A DNA stretch of 64,000 bases, from contig NMRB01001672.1 in the NCBI GenBank assembly GCA_002633025.1, forward strand, positions 68,094 through 132,093, given 5' to 3'. Under the pieces are notes generated by a model. That model did no database searches, was not told where the DNA came from, and worked only from the letters and a program-made list of their open reading frames with translations. Position numbers and translations under genes: made by a program. This document shows, in pieces, positions 26,201 through 34,191 of the stretch (its first letter is position 1; every line of letters starts with the position of its first letter). The DNA is from Notospermus geniculatus. Its lineage: Eukaryota; Nemertea; Pilidiophora; Heteronemertea; Lineidae.

Positions 26201-29200
26201 CGGTAATAGAGACAATTGGAATGGAATGCTGTGTTCTCACGTGAGATCTTTATAGACTTTCCATCAATATCAATGAACACTGAATGTGTACTCAAACAGA
26301 AATGTAATGATGGGAACCAGAAGCGTGGTTCGGCACTCGAAGCCACATGTTCAATAACAATTCGCAACTACAGCAGAATGTTTCATTATTATCATGAAAA
26401 CTTTCTCAAGGCATCACTTACATTCTCTCATACAAAGAATGAAGACAATGTCAATGTACAATACTAAGACTACACTACAAACAAATCTACACGGATCATC
26501 TCAAAATTGACTGAAGCCAAAAAGGCAAACTCATTCAGTATCTCCACTCTAAAGCCGCCCATACACGGCGCAATATTATTGCACAATATGGGGCCCAAAT
26601 GGGTGGTCGTGTGCTTTTCGCATGATGGTAGCAGAAAGATTGGCAATAATATTGCCCATTGTGATCCTCATATTGTGCAATAATATTGATCGTGTATGGG
26701 CCGCTTAAGAAAGATGCCAAAAATGACAGTAAGGTGAGTTTGGGTGGAATATTGAATGTCAATCTACCCTCCCGCAAGATGAAATGACTTCGTCTATCTC
26801 AACGGCTCAGTTCATTCTGAGATGACCACCGACAATAAAACAAAAACCATGATAACACACTCCCTGGAAATATAACTAAAACTACCTTTACATGTTACTT
26901 ACTCATATCACACTGTTAGAAATTTTGTCGATAAAATTACAGAAAAGTGCCTGCAGCAGAGTCCCCAGCACTTTCTGTATATTTACAGGTGAAGTTACAA
27001 ATACAGAAATCTGTATTACTGCCCTCATCAGATCCCTGTAAAAACACAGAAGTACTGGGGACTCCGCTGCAGGCACTTTCTGTAAATTTATAGGTGGTAC
27101 CATTTTAGTACAAAATTGCTTCCTGTAAAAACACAGAAATGCTGGGGACTCTGCTGCAGGCACTTTCTGTAAATTTATACGTGGTACCGTTTTAGCACAA
27201 AATTGCTTCCTGTAAAAACACAGAAATACTGGGGACTCTGCTGCAGGCACTTTCTGTAAATTTATAGGTGGTACCATTTCAGCACAAAAATGATTCCTGT
27301 AAAAACAAAGACGTACTGGGGACTCTGCTGCAGGCACTTTCTGTAAATTTATAGGTGGTACCATTTCAGCACAAAATTGCTTCCTGTAAAAACAAAGAAG
27401 TACTGGGAACTGACTTATGATAAAGCCATAAAGGAATGGTTACATTTCTTTATGATCAAACGTCATATCACAAATGTCACAAATGGACTGTAATAATGAA
27501 ATCAAATGAATATTCAGTGAAGAAAACAACTAGGTATAGTGACGATAAAAACAACAAACTGCATTGGAGAAGGAGGGTAATGGTCACTCCACCAGCCACT
27601 GCATGCCAGCAGACGAGACCTACAGTAAATACCATTAAATGTCTTCTGTTTCCGTTTATAAATAAGATTTTTCAAGGATTTGATGAGATAAAACTTCGAA
27701 ATATCAACTCACAGTATACGGAAGCCAACAATCGGAAGTACAAACTGCACATGCGCAGAATGATTCACTACTTCGGCGAAGTTGTAAAATTACAAGTTAT
27801 TGCGTAAATATACAACTTTTTGCATAAATGTTTCACGTCATTCGAGAGGTTAAGAAACCGATCTGTACGATAACACTAACGATAACGCTATTTCTGACGT
27901 ACATTTGCAATGCAAAAAATAACGTTAGCGTTAGTGTTACCATTAACGGAGCGATCTCTTAACCTCTCGATTATAGATGTCACCGGTTAAAACACAGATA
28001 ATAATCCTTTTTCTGTAAATTTAGAATAGTCTCTTTTTAAGAACACGAACTCCAGAAATTGTCATAAATGTACAGGAAAAGGAATTTATCCAGTATTTTA
28101 ACGTGAATTCTGTAAATGACTCTACAAAAAATCCATTGTTATCATTTACGAACAGTTTCTGTAAAAAGACCTTACAAAAAATTCCATTATTATCATTTAC
28201 AAACAGTTTCTGTAAAAAGGACTTTACAAAAAAATCCATTATTTTCATTTACGGACAGTTTCTGTAAAAAAAACCACAGAGTTTCTGTAAATTTAGAACA
28301 ATCTCCGTAGAAGAATAGCGGCCTTATATTTAAAGGCAGATGTTGTAAAAATATAGAAATTCACTATTAATTTATTTTAATAAAGTTCAGTACTTTTACA
28401 ATATGTTTCGTTTTAAGAACAGGAACTACATAAATTGTCGCAAATTTACAGGAAAAAAAGAAAGTGTCCTGTATTTTTACATGTGAATTCTGTAAATGAC
28501 AGGGAAAATATGTTTTAAGAAGGACTTTGCTGTAAAATAACAAAAAAAATCCCATTATTATCATTTACGAACTGATTCTGTAAAAAAATTTCTGTAAAAT
28601 CTACTGTTTTTTCTAACAGTGCAGACATTGCAATGTTAATGTGCTCAATAAGTTATTTGATAAATTGATGAAAATAATATGTGTAAAGTGCGAAGATTGC
28701 AAAATAAAAGCTGATAGTAGATACACCAGCATGTTGAAAGCAAATTGAAGTTTGAGCAAGAAGCATACACTGCCCTCTATGGGCCAATGTGTAAGGGTTA
28801 CATGTAGTACCGTAATCATGCACACGACACCCCTTTGTCCATGCTTCCACTGCTGTGCCCCCCCCCCACAAACACACAAATTGGACATTGGTGTATTACA
28901 GTACATATAGAATGAGGACCATAATCCACTGCCCCAAAAGATGTCACTAGTGGTTAAAACTATTGAAATGAAACTGACATTTAGGTTTTGATCAATTTCC
29001 CACACAAAGGGTGTCACACAATTTCTATAGGACCTGTTGCCCTATTTTGTAGTTATGACCCCATAATGATTGTAAATGGCAGGGTTCACTGTCTAATGCC
29101 CGCTGTACATGAGCAAATTTTTCATACAATTTTCTGAATTTGCTCTAGGCCTAAAGTATGTGGGTTTATACATTGAAGCCCCAATAGACCTGGAATCTGA

Positions 29201-32200
29201 ATTTCCAAAAAATTGGAATCGAGCATAAAGAAAGTAATCTGACAAAATAAGAAGTCTGATGAATAAGCATTATTACAAAGGCAAGAAAACCAAATGCAAA
29301 GATTTATGAAGAAAACTAAAGTACCTGTGTAGATTGAACATGCATTACATGTACATGGGGTATTGGATCAGTAAAGAAGGGGTGTTGTGTAGTGAGGACA
29401 ACATTGTGTACACATGAGTACAGGTACATGTAACATGGTACAAAAAGAACAGCTATAACTTCAAACAAGTGTACTCTTTTCAAAATACAGGATTCAGTGA
29501 ACATTTAGAGGATGATGTGCTAATGCCAGATGTCTGAATACCACAGCTTGGAAGCTAGGCAGTGGTACTGAAGATTATGCAACAACAATCAGGTGTCTTT
29601 TAGTCCAATGTTGGAGTTTCTCCTAAAACATATTTCACTGCCAATAGTCAAGTTCAGTGGTCGCCACTGTTGTGTGTCATGGACAGGACACTGTCCTGTT
29701 CCACAAAGCAGTGCTGCTTACCGGTACACACTTTGTTTGGCCCGATGGCGCAATCTGACAAAGTTTCCAGTGAACAACACCTCATCAACCCGTCAAAAAG
29801 TTGGACTGAAATCAGGGACACAAAGAACAAACAGGTGTATGTCCAAAACATGCCAATAATGTACGGCACTCCAGAACAAAATTACAAAACATTTGGCAAG
29901 ACTGAAGATTTTTTTATGTGTACATTGTCTTTTATACAGGTATGATGCCATCAATCAGATTTAGGCCGAGTCATCACATTGTGAAGGACAGAAATTATCA
30001 AACATTCCAGGTATGAAGGACATGCTTCAAAATGAATCCTGGGAGACTTAACTAATGACAACTGACTTGACCGCAGAGTCTAAACTTCCTATTTCGATGA
30101 AATGCCACACAAAAAATCCAGTCTCACCAATCTCTGATGCAATACCAAATCATGCAATGCCATCAAATCTTATCTTAACACCTACTCTCCACTTGTTGAA
30201 CCTGTGGCTGACCCACAGATGCCAGTCTGCGCTTTAAAAATTTTGACCGTAACTCTCTCAAATCCTCCTCGGACAACATCCGTCTAAGGTTGGGTAAGCC
30301 CTTTACGACCAAGGGGTCTAAAAGAATATGACCAATACCTCATCAAGCAGTCTACATGTACCAACAGTCAAATATTGACGGGCAAATTAAGTACTACATT
30401 GTATAATGGTACAAATTACATCATGCATCCTATCCCATACCACATGCTTGAATTGGGGGTGGGGGGCATCTAACTAAACTAGATCCTAGCGGGGTGACTA
30501 TTAGTTCCTTCCCTCCTACAAGTACTACTAGATTAAGGTACAGGGAGTCCTGAATCCATGTTAATTGGTGCACATCTCATACAGACAGTTTGGATGCAAA
30601 GAGCTCTGATATTTTGATCGAAACGTGTAGTATTTTAACAGATAATGATGATCTGTAAGATGCGACAGTTCAAGTCATTATTCATGCATCCTTAAGGAAT
30701 TTGTCACCTGTTTCATTTATCATCAAGGTTATACATGATGATTTCTGCAAGTCCATTGAAAAGCACAACTTAGCATTAAAACATATCACCACTGTAGCTG
30801 TATACTATGGTGCAGCATCAGTTCAGTGCGGTAAACATCTACGCTACAGGTGCAGGTTTGGTTAGAGTTGGTGCATCAGCAAGAGCAGGACTGGACACAG
30901 CCAATAAACCTGAGTCGTTCACTGACAGTTTGCAAGTTGATTCAAGGGGTTAATGCATACGTACATTCACTAAGTTAGAAAACCTGGATTAACTGATCGA
31001 TGTGTAGTTAGTACTTCCACAGTGTACAACATGCAAGAAGACTGTAGACAATCCTACATACCCTTTGATTTTGAGGCCTGAGGACTTGGTATTGAAGACA
31101 CGTCATTGGGATCAGCAACTTGGGGTTGATCAGTACTATTAACACCACTCCCATCTTTTGAATTATCCCTTTCCTGGACCTTGTCCTTCTCTTCCTGCCG
31201 TTCCTTCACATCCCCCATGTCCATATGAACACCTCTCCCCTCCTGCTTCAAATCTAAAGCATCACCATCATGTTTTTTATCAGGCTGGCTAACAGCATTA
31301 GGGTCATGAACAGACACTTTGATATCAGCTATCTTCAAACTTGGTGGTTGATGTGGTGCCTGTTTGCTCTCTTCACTTGGCACCTGTTTAGTGTTCTCAG
31401 CTGGCACCTTTTCAGTCTCATTAGCTGGTGGTTGTTTGGCCTCCTCTGCTGATGGTTGCTTGGTCTCTTCTACAGGTGCTTGTTTTGGCTGCTCTGCTGC
31501 TGGTTGCTTGGTCTCTTCTACAGGTGCTTGTTTTGGCTGCTCTGCTGCTGGTTGCTTGGTCTCTTCTACAGGTGCTTGTTTTGGCTGCTCTGCTAATGGC
31601 TGCTTGGTCTCTTCCACAGGTGGTTGCTTTGGCTGTTCTGCTGATTGCTGCTTGGCCTCTTCTACAGGTGCTTGTTTTTGCTGCTCTGCTGCTGGTTGTT
31701 TATCCTCTTCTCCAGGTGGCTGCTTGGGTTGTTCTACTGATGCCTGTTCAACATCTTCAGCTGGGGATCGCTTTGACTGTTCTGTTGGTGTCTTGTGAGG
31801 ATCAGCTTCCTTGGGTTGATCTGGAGTTTCACTCAGCTTTGTCCCTGGGGCCTCTTGTTTCTCAGTCTCTTTTTTTGGTTGCTCTCCGACAGGCTGCTGA
31901 CCAGAAACCTGTGACTTTTGCTTAGCTGCCTCATCTCCCTCACCAGAGGGCTTGGCCGTACTGTCACCTGCTGGCTGAGAAATTTGATCAGTAGGTTTTT
32001 CAGATGGAGTATCAACAGGACCATCCACCTTTTTTTCAACTTGTTCTGAGGGTTTACCTTGTTCTTTATCAGCAGGCTTCTCCTTTGCTTCACCATTTGA
32101 CTGTTCACCAGAATCAGCAGTAGGTTTGGAATCCGATGTCTTGGATTCATCAGTTTGTTCCGTTGCGTCTTTGTCTGACTTGACTGGAGGCTTCTCTGCC

Positions 32201-34113
32201 GGCTCAGCGGACTTCTCCTCTTTCTTTTCTTGTGGCGACTCCTCTGCAGAATCAGCGACTTCTGTATCATCAATATCCGTTTCATCAGCATCCTACAGAA
32301 TGAGAAAATAAGTCAGGAGCAAGTGGTGATCATCACTCCCTGTAAGTTAGGGGACACTGAACATCTTGGCAAAAAATAGGGACAACACAATGAATCAAAC
32401 AAGCATTTGCAATGAATTTCAAGATGAACTGAAAGTGGAGAATTTGACAGATCTGTACCAGAGACAGCAATGGAGATGAAATACTACCAACCTTCTTTTC
32501 TTCCTCTGTCTTCTCAGATGATGAAGCTTTCTCTTCCTTCTTTTCAACAGGAGTTCCTGCAGCCTTTTCTTCCTTTTTCTCTTTCTTTACTGTTTCTTCT
32601 TCAGGAACTTTCTTACTTTCCTCAGTTTCTTCTTTCTTGGGCTCCTTTTTTGGTACTGAAGGTTTGGAGAAAAGAGAGGTGTGAAACAATCTATTGGAAG
32701 AGGGAGAATTCACAGATTTTTCAGAAATTTCACGCGATGGGACTTATCTATACTCGACATTTCAAACATCTCATTATTCTCACCTGATTTTACAATGTCT
32801 TGCGCCTCAAGGTCAGTTTCATCCAAGTCAGTCTCATCAAGATCTGTGTCTTTTTTATCCGTGTCTCCTTGACCCTGAAAAGAATTAGAAATTGCCAAAT
32901 AAACTGAATTGAATTGTTATTGAGAAGTGATGCCACAGTCAAAAAGTCATACTCAGATATCACACATGCCAGGAATCCCTATCTTGATCCATTTCCAGTA
33001 AACAAGATTTGCAATCATTATTTTGAGGGATATTGTTAGTTTGCCATTAGTTCTGAGAGGCAGTAAATACTTACCTTTTCAATGTCCACCACATGTTGAG
33101 GATTGTTTTGATACACTTTGTATTCCTTGACCATAGACTTGGGGAAGAAACCCGCTATACCCTTGACCTGGGAGAATGAAAGGATTTCATTGTTAACATC
33201 AGTGAACAAAGCTATTAAGAATATTTGAGTGGATCTAAAAAAAATCAGTACCATATAACAGCACATCAAAGGAGATTCTTTAGTATCAAAAGAAAGGGGC
33301 TGTTCATTTTCTTCAATTGAGGAATCTGAGTAGTGATCCTTGAGAAAATGGAAAAAGCTATGAAGCTGCAAATTGCAGGGATTATTCTGTACAATACAGC
33401 CAATAATCCCTGCAATTTGCAAGTGCATAGATTTTTCCGTTTTCCCAAGGATCACAAATCAGATTCCTCAAGTGACAAAAATGAACAAGCCGCTTTTGCA
33501 GGTTTCCTGGCAAAAGTCCTGTAGAACTATACAATGTAGTTGTTTAAGTATAGGCATGAAAGAAGTCGGCAAGCTACATACCTCACCACCCCACAGGTCC
33601 TGCCTACTTCCAGCTGACTTGCTTGTTACTGACACAATCTCATTTTTCTTGAATTTCAGAAGCTTTGGGTGTTCTGATGAACCATCATAATCAGCCAAAG
33701 TCCTTGCGAGGGATAAAGTTACTGGAAAGATGAAGGGAGTTTTACAAAGCAAAGGGCAGGCGGGGAGTAAAGAAACCACATCTGTCTCACAATTTTTCAA
33801 TCCGTGCACAATGCAGAGCAAGTGTAGTCAATTGCATGTACATGCATAGTGCACAGGTGCATGTCATGATGTACACTACCATGCACTACAGTGCAGTACA
33901 CGCAAGGCCAGGCCGGGGTATACGAATACTTTTCAAAGCCCATTTTAACAAGGAAACAGTCCATCAAACGCTATAAAATTTTGCAGTCAAATAATACATA
34001 CCAGTACAGAACTTATTGCCGCATAATCTTTGATCAGAGATTTGACCCTGATGAGATATTTGTACGGAAATGAATAGCAATATTGCTAACAACCCCATAC
34101 AGTGGGCTGCCAT
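11213..34113 (-). CDS. MIA3: TANGO1 / MIA3, ER-exit-site cargo receptor
   Basis: 25 coding exons on the minus strand, every junction GT-AG and phase-consistent, 1645 aa (human 1907). Exons 1 to 25: 34113-34002, 33721-33582, 33167-33075, 32874-32784, 32655-32492, 32292-31062, 26157-26063, 25679-25467, 25130-24659, 24450-24304, 19302-19226, 19092-18970, 18740-18707, 18350-18184, 17974-17864, 17609-17538, 17384-17248, 16151-16061, 15830-15602, 15506-15368, 15122-14924, 14742-14675, 14432-14244, 13982-13564, 11337-11213. TANGO1 links luminal cargo such as collagen to COPII coats at ER exit sites. Seen: signal peptide (~1-24), luminal SH3-like domain (~30-115, LCGNKFC and GFFPKSMV), a long acidic Lys/Glu/Pro-rich luminal region with 16-residue repeats, membrane segment ~966-986, coiled coils ~997-1400 (ending KKAHENW) and a Pro-rich Sec23-binding-type tail ~1403-1645. 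The hydrophobic EPLVGAIIGS just before may correspond to the second membrane helix. Head-to-head with RNF8. Confidence 0.95.
12244..12388. repeat. MITE with AGGCCTCTATTACATAG ends
   Basis: AGGCCTCTATTACATAGGA at the left and TCTATGTAACAGGGGCCT at the right are inverted repeats. The core GTTAACAAAGGCTTCA recurs in the element at 22504-22638, so the two are related. In TANGO1 intron 24. Confidence 0.65.
12466..12515. repeat. Retroelement-like 3' tail with GACCCCGGTTGGGGTC hairpin
   Basis: GAAGACCCCGGTTGGGGTCG followed by AAAATTTGCAA is nearly identical to 20531-20570. Two dispersed copies of a short hairpin tail suggest 3' ends of truncated retrotransposons; the parent family is not identifiable here. 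Confidence 0.45.
15213..15360 (+). repeat. tRNA-derived SINE, family A copy 1
   Basis: A box-like GTGGTGCAAC and B box GGTTCAATCCC with spacing of a tRNA head, then a body with TGATAGAAAGGGCAACTC. The same layout recurs at 54848-55010. In TANGO1 intron 20, opposite to the gene. Confidence 0.6.
16340..17060. repeat. GC-rich intronic segment with CRE-like sites
   Basis: TANGO1 intron 17 holds a block that is more GC- and CpG-rich than its surroundings (GGGCCGTCCGGGCCGGGGC near 16371, GCGGCCGCCGCGAG near 16743) with three GACGTCA-type sites near 16690, 16722 and 16780 and a (GAAA)n run near 16985. No reading frame of interest was seen. It looks like an inserted repeat; ends were not defined. 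Confidence 0.35.
18446..18555. repeat. Compact MITE (110 bp) with long arms
   Basis: GCATCCTCCCATAGCAGGG at the left pairs with CTGCTGTGGGAGGATGC at the right, and the arms continue through CTCCTCTTCAT / ATGAAGAGGAG, so most of the element is one hairpin. In TANGO1 intron 13. Confidence 0.75.
19226..19543 (-). other. Possible alternative first exon for a short TANGO1 form
   Basis: An open frame from ATG 19543 (or ATG 19513, in an AATATGGCGGC context) runs without a stop into TANGO1 exon 11 (19302-19226) in the correct frame, reading through its splice acceptor. A transcript starting here would encode ~80-105 new residues joined to the membrane segment, coiled coils and Pro-rich tail, as in the vertebrate TANGO1-short and cTAGE5 forms that lack the luminal SH3 part. 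No expression evidence; the upstream block is itself a palindromic repeat, so the open frame may be accidental. Confidence 0.3.
19458..19690. repeat. Palindromic element rich in TGACGTCA (CRE-like) sites
   Basis: GAGGTTCTTCACGTGACGTC at the left matches the complement of GACGTCAATGAAGAACCTC at the right, making a ~230 bp inverted-repeat element. It carries at least three TGACGTCA-type motifs and GACGTGAC, all within 200 bp upstream of the possible internal TANGO1 start. Confidence 0.6.
20531..20570. repeat. Retroelement-like 3' tail, second copy
   Basis: GAAGACCCCGGTTGGGGTCG followed by AAAATTCGCAAA, matching 12466-12515 in the same orientation. In TANGO1 intron 10. Confidence 0.45.
21616..22012. 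repeat. MITE with TTAGGCCACTGCAAT ends
   Basis: TAGGCCACTGCAATT at the left and AATTGCAGTGGCCTTA-type sequence at the right, plus inner GTTTAGCGGGCGA / TCGCCCGCTAAAC, form the inverted ends of a ~397 bp AT-rich element. In TANGO1 intron 10. Confidence 0.75.
22217..22480. repeat. MITE with CAGGGTCGGATCCAGGG ends
   Basis: ACAGGGTCGGATCCAGGG at the left and CCCTGGATCCGACCCTGTA at the right are near-perfect inverted repeats; the ends are flanked by poly-G/poly-C-rich GGGGGGCGTACGCCCCC. A diverged relative lies at 25209-25377. Confidence 0.8.
22504..22638. repeat. MITE with TAGGCTGCAATCA ends
   Basis: TAGGCTGCAATCAGATAGA and TGATTGCAGCCTA are inverted ends; the inner CTACACGCTACAC / GTGTAGCGTGTAG and TGTTAACAAAGGCTTCA arms extend the hairpin. 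Confidence 0.75.
22990..24194. repeat. MITE family B copy interrupted by a nested element
   Basis: The left part (22990-23070) and right part (24070-24194) align with the left and right halves of the uninterrupted copy at 51724-51918: both have GTGA-CTCTAGC-AAAG-AGGTGC ends, the internal AAAGGGTTAATGGCCTTAT, then ACGTCTCTGCAGGTTGACAA and GAGTAAACTGATGACCA. The ~1 kb between belongs to a different element (23089-24064) that landed inside it. Confidence 0.8.
23089..24064. repeat. Nested element with ATTATACCCCCGC ends
   Basis: ATTATACCCCCGC at the left and GCGGGGGTATAAT at the right are perfect inverted ends. Inside are 2-3 imperfect tandem copies of a ~145 bp unit (GAGCGGAAACCGAAATCAAG and GGCGGCCATATTGGATGCG, at ~23588, ~23737 and ~23880) and a (CGAA)n microsatellite at ~23948-24000. 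No transposase. Confidence 0.8.
25209..25377. repeat. Diverged MITE related to 22217-22480
   Basis: CAGGGGCAGATCCAGAGGGG at the left and CGGATCCACCCCTAG at the right are imperfect inverted ends. In TANGO1 intron 8. Confidence 0.55.
25762..26010 (-). repeat. tRNA-derived SINE, family B copy 1
   Basis: Read on the minus strand, the head begins GAGCCCTGATAGCCCAGTGG, has an anticodon-arm-like CCGCTTAGCAAGCGG (loop TTAGCAA, anticodon AGC) and a B box GGTTCGAATC. The body (TTGCCCTTGCAAAGG, GTACAAGGCACCA, GTTCCTCACTTGGATG on the plus strand) is shared with 52483-52747. I call it a SINE and not a functional tRNA because the same body is attached to both copies and no clean acceptor stem is seen. Confidence 0.75.
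26550..26707. repeat. MITE family C (AAGCGGCCCATACAC ends), copy 1
   Basis: AAAGCCGCCCATACACG and CGTGTATGGGCCGCTTA are inverted ends; the core has CAATATTATTGCACAATATG in both orientations. A second copy lies at 53077-53235. Confidence 0.8.
26985..27410. repeat. 87-bp tandem repeat array
   Basis: GCAGGCACTTTCTGTAAATT recurs at 27069, 27156, 27243 and 27330, an exact 87 bp period. Because 87 is divisible by three, the array stays open for 153 codons on the minus strand without being a gene. Confidence 0.9.
27838..27972. repeat. MITE nested in the CACTA-like element
   Basis: TCGAGAGGTTAAGA at the left and TCTTAACCTCTCGA at the right, with inner GATCTGTACG / AACGGAGCGATC-type arms and AACGTTAGCGTTAGTGTT, form a ~130 bp hairpin lying between the two halves of the larger element. 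Confidence 0.7.
28108..28280. repeat. ~57-bp tandem array with TTTCTGTAAAAAG
   Basis: CCATTATTATCATTTACAAA followed by CAGTTTCTGTAAAAAG occurs about three times in a row, with a further copy near 28550. Part of the right half of the CACTA-like element. Confidence 0.75.
28622..31061. other. TANGO1 intron 6, remainder, no feature seen
   Basis: About 2.4 kb between the CACTA-like element and exon 6. It holds scattered ACATGTAC motifs and short ORFs (28613-29017, 29593-29945) without recognisable domains. I see no gene here. Confidence 0.5.
31400..31760 (-). repeat. 48-bp coding minisatellite in TANGO1 exon 6
   Basis: Tandem 48 bp units encode the 16-residue repeat KQAPVEETKQPAAEQP, itself two 8-residue halves of pattern KQxPxEEx. 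Three units (31473-31616) are almost identical, the flanking ones more diverged. It produces spurious long ORFs on the opposite strand. Confidence 0.9.
33301..33487. repeat. Long-armed hairpin in TANGO1 intron 2
   Basis: The two ~85 bp arms (33301-33389 and 33401-33487) are close inverted copies, from TGTTCATTTTCTTCA to TGAACA-type ends, meeting at GGGATTATT / AATAATCCC with a ~10 bp loop. Such a structure fits a MITE and could also fold as a small-RNA hairpin if transcribed. Confidence 0.75.
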
Positions 34114-34191
34114 ATTGGAAACTACACGTCAGCTTTCATCCTCGTTCCTAAGCGAGGCTGGCTGACATCGTGCCTGCATACGAGGTTTACG
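34114..34191. promoter_or_regulatory. 78-bp bidirectional promoter, TANGO1 / RNF8
   Basis: The divergent start codons of TANGO1 (34113, -) and RNF8 (34192, +) are separated by 78 bp, so both promoters must overlap each other or the neighbouring coding exon. Each start has an ATGGC[AG]GC context (CCAATATGGCAGCC and ACGATGGCGGCT), close to the YY1-type ATGGCGGC element common at TATA-less promoters. A CCAAT box precedes the TANGO1 ATG. Confidence 0.7.

Larger units (their letters stand above)
26911..28621. mobile_element. Non-autonomous CACTA (EnSpm/CMC)-like element
   Basis: The ends CACTGTTAGAAA (26911) and TTTCTAACAGTG (28621) are inverted repeats flanked by a possible 2 bp CA duplication. 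The interior is crowded with TTTCTGTAAA-type subterminal motifs in both orientations, as CACTA transposons have. It includes an 87 bp tandem array, a nested ~130 bp MITE and a ~57 bp array. No transposase frame was found, so it would need transposase from elsewhere. In TANGO1 intron 6. Confidence 0.6.

Noticed and set aside
26903-27364. 153-aa minus-strand ORF with repeated INLQKVPAAESP
   Set aside because: It is the translation of an 87 bp non-coding tandem array inside the CACTA-like element.
31364-31925. Long plus-strand ORFs (144 and 165 aa) rich in Cys/Ser or Leu/Val/Ala
   Set aside because: They are antisense to the 48 bp coding repeats of TANGO1 exon 6; the period divisible by three keeps all frames open.
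33468-33690. Plus-strand ORF 33373-33690 and neighbours
   Set aside because: Antisense to TANGO1 exon 2 and to the intronic hairpin.
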